Shown: piece by piece, positions 20,371-28,941 of the stretch | Layout of the letters: every line of letters starts with the position of its first letter | How positions within the stretch are numbered: the stretch's first letter is position 1 | Source: JAHQVI01 sp963727575 | GTDB lineage: Bacteria; Pseudomonadota; Alphaproteobacteria; Rhizobiales; Rhodomicrobiaceae | Assembly: GCA_963727575.1 (NCBI GenBank) | Contig: CAVSIA010000011.1 | Coordinates: 1-64,000, forward strand | DNA length: 64,000 bases | Direction of reading: 5' to 3' | Position numbers and translations under genes: made by a program | Notes under the pieces: model-generated | What the model was told of the DNA's origin: nothing | What the model saw: the letters and a program-made list of their open reading frames with translations, nothing else | Database searches by the model: none

Positions 20371-21053
20371 CTGCTCGCGCCGGCCGCTTCCAGAACGTAG
20401 CCCGATCCGCGCAGCGTGTGCAGCAGCGGCTGCTCGAACGGCCGGTCGATCTTGTTGCGAAGGCGCGAGATATTGGCCTCCACCACCTTGGTCTTCGGAT
20501 CGAAATGGAAGTCCCAGACCCGGTCGAGCAGCATGGTGCGGGTGACGACGCGCCCCTTGTTGCGCATCAGATATTCCAAAATCCGGAATTCGAGCGGCTG
20601 CAGGTCGATGTCCTGCGCGCCGCGCGTCACCTTGCGCCGGATCAGATCCATCTTCAGATCGCCGACCGAGAGCACCGTTTCCGACTGCGTCATCGGCGGA
20701 CGGCGGCCGAGGGCCTGGACCCGGGCGCGCAGCTCGGAGAATGCAAACGGCTTGATCAGGTAATCGTCGCCGCCGGCCTCGAACCCGTCGACGCGGTCGT
20801 CGATGCCGCTCATCGTCGTCAGGAAGATCACCGGCGCGGTGCCGCCATTGGCGCGGAACGTGCGCACGACGGACAGGCCGTCCGCATCGGGCAACCGCCG
20901 GTCGACGATCAGAATGTCATGGCTATCGCTGGCGGCAAGCAACAGCGCCTGGCCGCAATCGCCGGCGACCTCGACGAGATGGCCGTCCTGCTTGAGGCCG
21001 GAGGCGACGAAATTCGCCGTTTCGTGGTCGTCCTCGATGAGCAGCACCTTCAT
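20367..21053 (-). CDS. OmpR/PhoB-type response regulator
   Basis: 228 residues from ATG 21053. The receiver domain has the acidic pair EDD, phospho-acceptor Asp51 (ILIVDRRLPDADG) and a Lys in YLIKPFAF. A winged-helix DNA-binding domain follows (LQPLEFRILEYLMRNKGRVV, ANISRLRNKIDRPF, LHTLRGSGYVLE). First gene of a two-gene operon with the kinase. The 678-bp upstream region contains the palindrome CATTACattttcGTAATG, a possible autoregulatory site. Confidence 0.94.
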   Translation of the reverse strand: MKVLLIEDDHETANFVASGLKQDGHLVEVAGDCGQALLLAASDSHDILIVDRRLPDADGLSVVRTFRANGGTAPVIFLTTMSGIDDRVDGFEAGGDDYLIKPFAFSELRARVQALGRRPPMTQSETVLSVGDLKMDLIRRKVTRGAQDIDLQPLEFRILEYLMRNKGRVVTRTMLLDRVWDFHFDPKTKVVEANISRLRNKIDRPFEQPLLHTLRGSGYVLEAAGASR

Positions 21054-21731
21054 GTGCCGTTTCCTTGCCTTTGCGCGAAAATCCATTGGCGCGTGCAGAC
21101 ACCATGCGGCCCCCCGCAAATGTCCGAAAACTCACGCGCAATATAAAGAGATCGCTGATTATGGAACTTTGATGTCAACCTCGATAAACCGCTCGGGGAG
21201 GCGACACGTCAACGGCCCATCCGGTCGCGGCTGCGCATAATCCGCCGCGGGCCGTCCACATTCATCCCCTCGTTATCCAGCGTTAACGAACCAAGGTTAC
21301 GCGCCGTTCTGTAATTCATTACATTTTCGTAATGTTTTGCCGTCGACGACCTCTGTCCCCCGCATCTTCGACGCGAGGCGATTTCCCCAGCTTTCCGGTG
21401 CTGCGGCAGGCTCGGGCCGCCGCTCGACACCGCAACGCCCGCCTCCAATTTTGCACCTTATGGTTACCGCCGGCCCCGCGTCTGCGACAAAGGTTACAGA
21501 AATGTATCCTTGCGACGAACGGCTCATAACCTTCGTCCGTTAATCCTTTCTCACATAGACGGCCGCAGGCGGATGGCATCGGCGTTCTTCAAGGCATCCG
21601 CCGGCGGTGAGCAATACGGAGCGGAAAGCTCCTAATCTGCAACGGGTTCCACGGCGAACTGAGCGGCGACTGGCGCAGCGGAGGGACCTTCCGATGCATC
21701 GCCCGAGGTGTGCGCCGTTCGGACCAGAGGG
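21054..21731. promoter_or_regulatory. Divergent promoter region with palindrome at 21317-21334
   Basis: 678 bp between the divergent two-component operon (minus) and the haemolysin-family operon (plus), with no credible gene. CATTACattttcGTAATG at 21317-21334 is a perfect 6-bp inverted repeat with a 6-bp spacer. 16 of its bases recur at 15736-15751. The site could bind the adjacent OmpR-type regulator, which would then control both operons. That is inference from position. Confidence 0.45.
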
Positions 21732-22334
21732 ATGATCACCGGCATGAATCTTGTCCATGTCTCGTCAGGCCACGCCTTGTGGCCGGTTACCTCGTTCTTT
21801 ATTCGCGCCACCTATCTCGATCACTACAAGGCGCAAATCCCCCATCTGCCCACCAATATCGTAGCCCTCGTCGATGCCCGAAACCGGGTGCATTGCGCGG
21901 CCGGGCTGCGGGACTGTTCGGAGACCTTCTTTTCGGAATTCTATCTCGATGCTCCGATCGAGACCGTCATCGGCCAAGCCGCCGGCAAGCGCATCGACCG
22001 GAAGGAGATCGTCGAAGTCTCCAGTCTCGCCAGCCGGACGCCGGCCGCGTCCGTGCATTTCATGCGCGAGCTGATCCTTTACGGCGACCTGCTCGGGTTC
22101 AACTGGGCGTTCTTTACCGCAACGAGCCGCCTGCAGAAGCTCCTGCATCGCCTGCGGCTCCCGCTCATCGACCTGGGCACCGCGAATGCCGAGCGCGTGC
22201 CGACGCCTGAGCTGTGGGGCACCTATTACGAGACCGCGCCGCGTGTGCTGGCTATCGGCCGGGACGATCTGGCGCCCTTCCTGCTGCGCAATCCGGAGAT
22301 CGATGTCTCGTGCGGAGTGTGCGCCCATGGCTAA
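21732..22334 (+). CDS. Thermostable haemolysin (delta-VPH) family protein
   Basis: A 208-residue protein matching the thermostable-haemolysin family named after Vibrio. No signal peptide or membrane segment is visible, so a secreted toxin role is doubtful. Segments such as ETFFSEFYLDAPIETVIG, RKEIVEVSSLASRTPAAS and FTATSRLQKLLHRLRLPL are laid out like GNAT/acyl-homoserine-lactone-synthase folds; that resemblance is my inference. First gene of an operon; its stop lies inside the next gene (8-bp overlap with the ligase). The start ATG 21732 could instead be ATG 21744. In this setting it more likely acts as an acyl- or aminoacyl-transferring enzyme than as a pore-former. Confidence 0.75.
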   Translation: MITGMNLVHVSSGHALWPVTSFFIRATYLDHYKAQIPHLPTNIVALVDARNRVHCAAGLRDCSETFFSEFYLDAPIETVIGQAAGKRIDRKEIVEVSSLASRTPAASVHFMRELILYGDLLGFNWAFFTATSRLQKLLHRLRLPLIDLGTANAERVPTPELWGTYYETAPRVLAIGRDDLAPFLLRNPEIDVSCGVCAHG

Positions 22335-23811
22335 GCTCTCCGACGCTCTCCTTCACCATGCCGGTCATGACGGCGCACGCGTCGCCATGAGCGACGACCG
22401 GCAGACGCTCTCCCGCGCCGAACTCGCGCAGTGGGTGGCGGGCGCCGCCGCGGACCTCGGTCCGGTGCCCGAGGCCATCGGCCTGTTCGGCGGCAATAGC
22501 GTCGAATGGGCGGTCGCCTGTCTCGCCGCCGGGCTGGCGGGCAAGACGGTGGTGCCGATCCCGGCCTTTTTCAGCCGCGAGCAATGCGCGCATCTGGTCC
22601 GCGATGCGGGGATCACCCGCATCCTGGCGACGGACGCCGGGGCCGCCAAAGGCAGCGGCCTGCCGGTGCCTGCCGACGTGCTTTCGAGCCGGCGCGAATC
22701 GCCGGAGTCGATGCCGCGCGGCGATGGCGGGCTGATCATCTACACCTCGGGCAGCACCGGAACGCCGAAAGGGGTCCGGCTGGTCAGCGGGCAGGCGCTT
22801 TGGTCGGCGCAGGCACTCGCCGATGCGAGCGGTGCGACGGCCGACGACAAGTATCTGTCGTTGCTGCCGCTTCCCATGCTGCTGGAGGCAGTTTGCGGGA
22901 TTATGATCCCGGTGCTGGTCGGCGGCTCGGTCTTCTATGACGGTGCGGTCGCGCAGAGCGTTGCGGCCGGCGCGGCAAGTAACATCATGGCATCCTTCGA
23001 GCGTGAGCGGCCGACCACGAGCGTACTCGTGCCGCAACTTCTCGCGCTCTATGCAAGCCAGCTGGCGGCCTCCGGAAAGCGCCCCCCGGAAAGCCTCCGG
23101 TTTGTAGCGGTCGGCGGCGCGTGTCTCCCTTCTGCGTTGTCCGCCGCCGCTACAAGGCTCGGCATTCCGGTCTTCGAGGGCTACGGCCTTTCGGAATGTT
23201 CCTCGGTCGTCGCCGTCAACAGCCCGGGCGCGTCGCTGCCCGGCTCCGTGGGGCAGCCGCTGGATGGCCTCAAGGTCGAGATCGAGGACGGCGAGATCGT
23301 CGTCGAAGGCCCCTCGGTCATGGACGGCTATCTGCACGGCGAGGCCGCGCCGCGGCGCTGGCGGACAGGCGATATGGGCCACCTCGACGGCGAGGGCTTC
23401 CTCACTGTCTATGGCCGGCGGGATAATCTGATCGTCACGCCGACCGGCCGGAACATCAACCCGGAGTGGATCGAAACCATGCTGCTCGGCGATCTGAGGA
23501 TCGGCGCCTGCGTACTCGCGCAGGTCGGCGACCCGGCTACGCTGACGGTCATCCTCGTTCCGTCGGCCCCTGCCGAGAGCTGGTTTCAGTCCGCCTCGTC
23601 GGAGGACATCCAGCGCTTCCTGGCAAAGGCGTGCCAGACGGCTCCTGAATATGCCCGGCCAAAATCCGCCTGCGTCGTTTCCCGCAAGGAAGCGGCGGAA
23701 CGCGCGCTGTTCACCGCCAATGGACGCATCAGGCGCATCGAGGCGGCGGCGCTGCTCGATGAAAAAGTCATGCGTTCGAAATCAACCGAAAACCTTGAGG
23801 TAATCCGATGA
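22327..23811 (+). CDS. AMP-forming acyl/aryl ligase (ANL superfamily)
   Basis: A 494-residue adenylating enzyme that activates a carboxylic acid as acyl-AMP. Core motifs: A3 IIYTSGSTGTPKGV, A5 FEGYGLSECSS, A7 WRTGDMG, A8 VYGRRDNLIVTPTGRNINP. The usual C-terminal catalytic lysine region is present in shape (ANGRIRR) but replaced by arginines, since PNGKxxR is the normal motif. That substitution may slow adenylation or reflect transfer to an unusual acceptor. It overlaps the haemolysin-family gene by 8 bp and the diiron-enzyme gene by ATGA, so all three are translationally coupled. No carrier-protein domain is attached. Confidence 0.88.
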   Translation: MAKLSDALLHHAGHDGARVAMSDDRQTLSRAELAQWVAGAAADLGPVPEAIGLFGGNSVEWAVACLAAGLAGKTVVPIPAFFSREQCAHLVRDAGITRILATDAGAAKGSGLPVPADVLSSRRESPESMPRGDGGLIIYTSGSTGTPKGVRLVSGQALWSAQALADASGATADDKYLSLLPLPMLLEAVCGIMIPVLVGGSVFYDGAVAQSVAAGAASNIMASFERERPTTSVLVPQLLALYASQLAASGKRPPESLRFVAVGGACLPSALSAAATRLGIPVFEGYGLSECSSVVAVNSPGASLPGSVGQPLDGLKVEIEDGEIVVEGPSVMDGYLHGEAAPRRWRTGDMGHLDGEGFLTVYGRRDNLIVTPTGRNINPEWIETMLLGDLRIGACVLAQVGDPATLTVILVPSAPAESWFQSASSEDIQRFLAKACQTAPEYARPKSACVVSRKEAAERALFTANGRIRRIEAAALLDEKVMRSKSTENLEVIR

Positions 23812-24479
23812 CCCCGTATGAGAGACTTTATCAGGAGACGACCGAAGCCCGTAACGCGTTCCTGGCCATTCCGCTGGTCAAACAGGCCCTGGTCACCGGC
23901 GCCTCGCGCGAACTCTATCTCGACTTCCTGGCCCAGGCCCACCACCACGTGAAGAACACCTTTCCGCTGCTCGCGTTCGCCTCGTCCAAGACGCACGATG
24001 AGCGCTATCAGGACGGACTCGTCGAATATATGAACGAGGAGCGCGGCCACGACAAATGGATCCTCGACGACATCCGCGCCATGGGCGGCGATGCCGACGC
24101 GGTCGAGCACGGCGAACCGGGTATCCCGTGCCAGGTGATGGTCGGCTACTTCTATTACGCGATCGAATGGATCAGCCCCTATGCCGTGCTCGGCATGGTC
24201 CACGTCCTGGAAGGGCTCTCAGTGCAGCTCGCCCATCCGCTCGCCGGCGCCGTGCAGCGCTCTCTCTCGGTCGACGGCAAGGCCGGTTTCTCATATCTCA
24301 ATTCGCATGGCGGCCTCGATGTCGAGCATGTCGAATTGTTCAAGAGCCTGGTCAACGGTTTCGAAGATCGTCAGACGCAGGACATTATCATCGCCGCCAC
24401 GCGCGTGATGTATCGCCTCTATGGCTCGATCTTCGAGGATATGGGCCTCCGGCATGTGGAGAAATCCCGTGCAGCTTGA
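23808..24479 (+). CDS. Haem-oxygenase-like diiron enzyme (iron-containing redox enzyme family)
   Basis: 223 residues, all-helical TenA/haem-oxygenase-like fold. Candidate metal ligands are in place: His45/46 (QAHHHVK), Glu78 and His81 (NEERGHD), Glu135 (HVLEG), His167, Asp171 and His174 (NSHGGLDVEH). The paired ExxH and DxxH motifs identify a haem-oxygenase-like diiron oxidase rather than a thiaminase, whose active-site cysteine is missing. Relatives cleave or desaturate fatty acids and amino acids with O2 (UndA and SznF are known examples). It lies between an acyl-activating ligase and an SDR, overlapping both, so the substrate is probably an activated acyl compound. Confidence 0.82.
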   Translation: MTPYERLYQETTEARNAFLAIPLVKQALVTGASRELYLDFLAQAHHHVKNTFPLLAFASSKTHDERYQDGLVEYMNEERGHDKWILDDIRAMGGDADAVEHGEPGIPCQVMVGYFYYAIEWISPYAVLGMVHVLEGLSVQLAHPLAGAVQRSLSVDGKAGFSYLNSHGGLDVEHVELFKSLVNGFEDRQTQDIIIAATRVMYRLYGSIFEDMGLRHVEKSRAA

Positions 24480-25249
24480 TGGGAAACTTGCGGTCATCAC
24501 CGGCGCCGGTTCCGGAATCGGACGGGCGCTGGCGATGGAGGCCGCCGGGCGAGGTGTTCACGTCGCCCTCACGGGCCGGCGGCGCGAGGCGTTGCAGCAG
24601 ACCCTGCTGAAGCTCCCCGGGACCGGCCATTTCATCGTCTCCGGCGACGTCACCAATGCGGACGACCGCGCCGCGCTGATGGAAGTCATCGGCGACCGTT
24701 GGGGCAAGCTCGACCTCTTGGTGAACAATGCCGGCGTCGTGCCGGTCGGGCCGCTTGCGCAGATCACGGACAATGAGCTGCACGCGGTCATCGAGACCAA
24801 CCTCTTCGCGCCGATGGCGTTGGCGCGTCATGCCGTGCCGCTGCTCAGGCGCGGGGACGGCGCGCGGGTCGTCAATATCGGCTCGGTGCTGGGCGATATT
24901 CCGTATCCGCTGTTTGCCGCCTATTCGGCGACCAAGTCGGGCCTGCGCGGCTTTTCCATTGCGCTGCGCCGTGAGCTGGCGCCGCTCGGCATCGGCGTGA
25001 CCTATGCCGCGCCGCGGGCGACCCGCACGCCGGCATCGCGGCCGCTGCAGGCGCTGATCGAGCCGTTCAACATGAAGCTCGAATTCGCCGCAGTCGGTGG
25101 CGACATCGGTGTGGAACGCGGTGGCCCGCGAGGCACACAGCATCTATCCGGTGGGGCCGGAGCGGCTGTTCGTGCTGATGCAGCGGCTGCTGCCGCAGCT
25201 GGTCGACCGCTCGATCGCCAAGCAGCTTTCCCGCGTCGCGGCGAGCTGA
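24469..25249 (+). CDS. Short-chain dehydrogenase/reductase, frameshift near the 3' end
   Basis: About 260 residues. NAD(P) motif TGAGSGIG, NNAG, catalytic Ser in NIGSVLGD and Tyr/Lys in YSATKSG. It starts with GTG 24469 inside the end of the diiron-enzyme gene, with GGAG upstream. The uninterrupted frame runs to 25269, but after about 25083 it becomes low-complexity. Dropping one A there gives SPQSVATSVWNAVAREAHSI and a stop at 25247-25249. The C-terminal text LFVLMQRLLPQLVDRSIAKQ is typical of SDRs acting on lipid-like substrates. Probably oxidises or reduces the product made by the preceding enzymes. Confidence 0.85.
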
Positions 25250-25281
25250 GAATTTCTGACAACGACTGAAGAGGAATACCG

Positions 25282-25959
25282 ATGAAGCCATTCATGCAAG
25301 CGGTCGCGATTGCGGCCGCCAGTTTCACCATGCTCATGACGTCTTCGCAGATGTCTCGGGCCGGCGACGACCGCGAGCTCAACGCCGACATTCTCAAGGT
25401 GGCCGAGGACTGGGCGACGGTGAAGTATCTGAGCCAGAGCGACGGCGAGCGGAAGGAGAAGATGGAGGCGGTCGGCGCCGAAGCCAATTCGCTGCTGAAG
25501 CGCTATCCGGATCGCGTCGAAGCCATGATCTGGGACGGCATCGTCACCAGCGAGCGGGCATCGCTGACCTGGGGCCTGACCGCGCTCGATTTTGCCTCGC
25601 GCGCACGGGACGTGCTCATCGAGGCGGAGAAAAAAGACCCCAAAGCGCTTGACGCAGGCGCACCGACGAGCCTTGGCGTTCTCTATTACCGTGTGCCCGG
25701 CTTTCCGCTCGGCTGGGGCGACAATGCCAAAGCCCGCCAGCTCCTCAAGGAGGCGGTCCAGAATGCGCCGAACGGACGGGACGCCCATTATTTCTATGCG
25801 GATTTCCTGTATGAGCAGGGCGAATATCAGGCTGCGGAAGAGGTTCTGAAAAAGGCGCTGGCCCTGCCGCATCATCCGGAGCGGCCGATCTGGGACAAGT
25901 ATTTTCCCAAGGTGATGGAAGGGCTTCTGCAGCGCGTCCGTCAGAAGATGAGATCGTGA
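25282..25959 (+). CDS. Exported TPR protein (TatT-like)
   Basis: 225 residues with a signal peptide (about 1-28, AAASFTMLMTSSQMSRAG). There is no lipobox cysteine. The body is helical with TPR-like pairs: LLKRYPDRVEAMIWDGIVTS, GWGDNAKARQLLKEAVQNAP and YQAAEEVLKKALALP. The GVLYYRVPGFPLGWGDN segment resembles TatT/TRAP-associated TPR proteins, which shuttle hydrophobic ligands in the periplasm. It is 32 bp after the SDR and 3 bp before the methyltransferase gene, so it is part of the operon. It may escort or export the operon's product. Confidence 0.78.
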   Translation: MKPFMQAVAIAAASFTMLMTSSQMSRAGDDRELNADILKVAEDWATVKYLSQSDGERKEKMEAVGAEANSLLKRYPDRVEAMIWDGIVTSERASLTWGLTALDFASRARDVLIEAEKKDPKALDAGAPTSLGVLYYRVPGFPLGWGDNAKARQLLKEAVQNAPNGRDAHYFYADFLYEQGEYQAAEEVLKKALALPHHPERPIWDKYFPKVMEGLLQRVRQKMRS

Positions 25960-25962
25960 GCG

Positions 25963-26710
25963 ATGAACGGGGCAGAACCGATGGTCAGTGACATTCAATC
26001 GTCTTCGATGAATTCGTCTGCTCATTTCTGGGAGGGTGTCGGGCAGCAGCTCCGATGCCCGACCGGACGCTGGGGCCGGCTGACCGGCCGGCTCATGACG
26101 GTGGCCAACCGTCAACCGAACCGGCTGGCGATCGACGCGCTGAACGTGCAGCCCACGGACACGGTCCTGGAGCTTGGGTTTCGGTCCCGGAGACGGCATC
26201 AGGGCGCTGAGCGCTCTGGCGCCGCACGGGGCGGTGTACGGGATCGACCAGTCCCCGGACATGCTCACTCAGGCGTCGAGATCTAATCGCCGCGCGATCC
26301 GGGAGGGCCGCGTTCGGCTCAGCCTCGACCGGTTCGATCTGCTGCCTTGCACAGCGGATTCCGTAGACAAGATCCTCGCCGTCAACGTGGTCTACTTCTT
26401 CCGTCAGACCGGCGAGGAAATTCGCGAGGCGAGGCGGGTGCTGCGTCCCGGCGGCGTCATGGCGATCTACGCCACCGACCGGTCGACCATGGCGCGCTGG
26501 AAGTTTTCCGGCCCGGACACGCATGCGCTTTTCGACGAGGACGCGCTGCGCTCGCTCGCGGTCCGCGGAGGCTTCGGGCACGAAGACGTCGAGGTCCGGA
26601 AGGCGACGCTGCCGTTCGGCATCAACGGTCTGATCGCGCTCCTGCGAAAGCCCGCGATGGCCGGACCGGTCCGGAATGCGTGCCACCACCTGGAGCAGGC
26701 CGCGGTTTAA
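25963..26710 (+). CDS. Class I SAM-dependent methyltransferase, one frameshift
   Basis: About 248 residues. After an N-terminal helix-rich part, the SAM motif I appears only when the frame is corrected at ~26178: VLELGF joins GPGDGIRALSALAP. Motif II acidic residue in YGIDQSPDML, motif III in NVVYFF, and LRPGGVMAIYATD are present. It begins 3 bp after the TPR gene stop and is probably the last operon gene. It overlaps the convergent methyltransferase by 4 bp. The substrate is unknown; a hydrophobic small molecule from the operon is plausible. Confidence 0.8.
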
Positions 26711-27504
26711 TCCGCGGTCGCCGTGGCGAGGCCGGTCACCCGGGTCATGCTCAGTGTCCCGCCGCTCCTGGCGAAGGCGTCGTCGATCACGGCACGAAGC
26801 CGGCGGCGGCGCTCTTCGTCGGCGGACGTTCCAAGCGGCATCGAGGCAAGATAGTCGAAAGCGTCCTGCGGGTCCGTGCAGCGATAGATGTCGCGCGAGA
26901 TTGCGAGCTCCGGCTGTCGGAATACGCCTCCAAGCGCCGCCATTGCCCGGTCCAAGTCGAAGCGCAACGCGGCAGGATCGGCCGCGGCGCCTCCGAGCGC
27001 TTCCGCGCTGAGGGCGAAGAGATCAGTCATATTGTCCCGGCCGTTGGTGGTGATGTGCACACGTCCGCCGGGCTTCAGAACCCTCGCCATTTCCCTGACC
27101 GCCGCCTCCGGCTCAGGGACGTGATAGAGCATGTGCATGGCGCATACCGCATCGAAGCTCGCATCGGCGAAGGGCAGCGATCCGGCATCGCCTCGAACGC
27201 CTGCGCATTGCGTGAAACGATCTGTCGCCGCCATCTGGTGCATCGCCTCGACGATCATGCCGTGCGACAGGTCCATCAGCGTCAGCCGCACCCCGTCCGG
27301 CATTTGCCCCGCCGCTTGTCCCCAGAACCAGCCGTCGCCGCAACCGATGTCGAGAACGCGCCCGCCCGCCGGGATAACCAGCCGCTCCGCAAGCCAATCG
27401 AACCAGTCGACAGTGCCGTATTTGATATGGAGCCGACGGCGGGTGTTGAGGTTGGTGCTGTCGCCATATTGGGCGGATTTCTGGTGGCTCGATCCCGGCG
27501 CCAT
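26707..27504 (-). CDS. Class I SAM-dependent methyltransferase (UbiE-like)
   Basis: 265 residues. Motif I VLDIGCGDGWFWGQ, then LMDLSHGMIVEA, GDAGSLPFADASFDAV and RVLKPGGRVHITTNG are the classic UbiE/COQ5-type order. The N-terminus has a YGDSTNLNTRRRLHIKYG stretch seen in stand-alone methyltransferases of this type. It is convergent with the operon methyltransferase (4-bp overlap of the 3' ends) and divergent from the acyl-CoA dehydrogenase gene. No operon partner, so no pathway is proposed. Confidence 0.87.
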   Translation of the reverse strand: MAPGSSHQKSAQYGDSTNLNTRRRLHIKYGTVDWFDWLAERLVIPAGGRVLDIGCGDGWFWGQAAGQMPDGVRLTLMDLSHGMIVEAMHQMAATDRFTQCAGVRGDAGSLPFADASFDAVCAMHMLYHVPEPEAAVREMARVLKPGGRVHITTNGRDNMTDLFALSAEALGGAAADPAALRFDLDRAMAALGGVFRQPELAISRDIYRCTDPQDAFDYLASMPLGTSADEERRRRLRAVIDDAFARSGGTLSMTRVTGLATATAD

Positions 27505-27700
27505 ACGGGGCCTCCCTTTGGCAGGAAATGATCATGCAGCAGCTTGCCATCGGTAGCGTAGCACGTAACAATGGATGGCAATGAGCTGAGCAAGGGCCGG
27601 AACGCGGTGTCTGAAAACACGAGCGGCCGGACGGTGGCGGGCGCGAGAAGGCGCGAGGTTTCTTTGGCAGGGTTGGCGCGGTTTTCGAAGGGTATTCTCG

Positions 27701-28888
27701 ATGAGCGATCTGGAGGCATTTCGCACCGAAACGCGCGCCTGGCTGGAGGCCAATTGCCCGCCCGAAATGCGCGAACCGATGCGCAGCGAAAAGGACATCT
27801 GCTGGGGCGGCCGGCGCTGGACCTTCCAGTCGCCGCGCAGAAGCTGTGGCTTGAGCGCATGGCGGCGAGGGGCTGGACCGTTCCGGAATGGCCGGCGGAA
27901 TATGGCGGCGGCGGGCTCTCCCGCGAGGAAGCCAAGGTGCTGCGCCGAGGAAATGCGCGCGCTCGGCTGCCGCACGCCGCTGCAGAGCTTCGGCATTTCC
28001 ATGCTTGGCCCGGCGCTGCTGAAATACGGCACCGAGGCGCAGAAGCAGACGCTATCTGCCGCCCATCGTGCGCGGCGAAATCCGCTGGTGCCAGGGCTAT
28101 TCCGAGCCGAATGCGGGCTCCGATCTCGCCTCGCTGCAGACCAAGGCGCAGGATAAGGGCGATCATTTCCTCGTCAACGGCCAGAAGATCTGGACCTCCT
28201 ACGCCGACGAGGCCGACTGGATCTTCTGCCTGGTGCGCACCGATTTCAGCGCCCCGAAACATCTCGGCATCAGCTTCATCCTGTTCGACATGGAAACGCC
28301 CGGCGTGTCGACCAAGCCGATCACGCTGATCTGCGGCACGCTCGCCGTTCTGCGAGACCTTCTTCGACGACGTGAAGGTGCCCAAGGCCAATCTGGTCGG
28401 CGAGCTGAACAAGGGCTGGGACGATCGCCAAATATCTGCTGACCCATGAGCGCGACATGATCGGCGGCATGGGCGACCGGATGGGCGCACGGCCTATCGG
28501 ACAGATCGCGGCACATCTGGCCGGCGCGGATGACCAGGGCAGGCTCGCCGACCCCTTGCTGCGCGCCCAGATCGCCGAATTCGAGGTCGACGAGGCCGCG
28601 TTCCGTTTCGCCATGGAGCGCGCGGGCGACCTGGCCAAGGCGGGGCAAGGGCATCCGGCGTTCTCGTCGGTGCTCAAATATTACGGCACGGAGCTGAACA
28701 AGCGGCGCAACGAGATTCTGATGTCGGCGGGCGGGTCGGACGCGCTCGAATGGGAAAGCGACCGCTCCCAGGATGGCGCGCTGGCGCGCGGCTGGCTGCG
28801 CTCGAAGGCCAATTCCATCGAGGGCGGCACGTCGGAGATCCAGCTCAACATCATCGCCAAGCGGATCCTCGACCTGCCGGACGCCTGA
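27701..28888 (+). CDS. Acyl-CoA dehydrogenase, five frameshifts
   Basis: A ~395-residue FAD-dependent acyl-CoA dehydrogenase whose text hops between frames: changes near 27833 (one base missing) and near 27943, 28052, 28341 and 28423 (one base extra each). Corrected, it reads PEWPAEYGGGGLSREEA, GYSEPNAGSDLASLQTKA (the flavin/substrate signature), YADEADWIFCLVRTD and LTHERDMIGGMG. The C-terminus ANSIEGGTSEIQLNIIAKRI is the ADP-pyrophosphate-binding signature. The two-thirds after 28424 is unbroken. Paired with a second, intact dehydrogenase 53 bp downstream, as in the ACAD heterodimers used for CoA esters of bulky substrates. Confidence 0.85.
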
Positions 28889-28941
28889 GCGCCGCCGCCG
28901 GATAAGCCTTCAATAAAGACGCGAAAAACGATGGAAACGCC

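Noticed and set aside
18964..20400. 478-residue frame antisense to the histidine kinase
   Set aside because: The opposite frame has the complete kinase motif set; this one has none.
21732..22334. Secreted pore-forming haemolysin
   Set aside because: No signal peptide, no transmembrane hairpin, and operon partners are metabolic enzymes. The family name is kept only as a label.
24388..25143. 251-residue minus-strand frame over the SDR gene
   Set aside because: Antisense to a well-defined SDR, and its text is Arg-rich without motifs.
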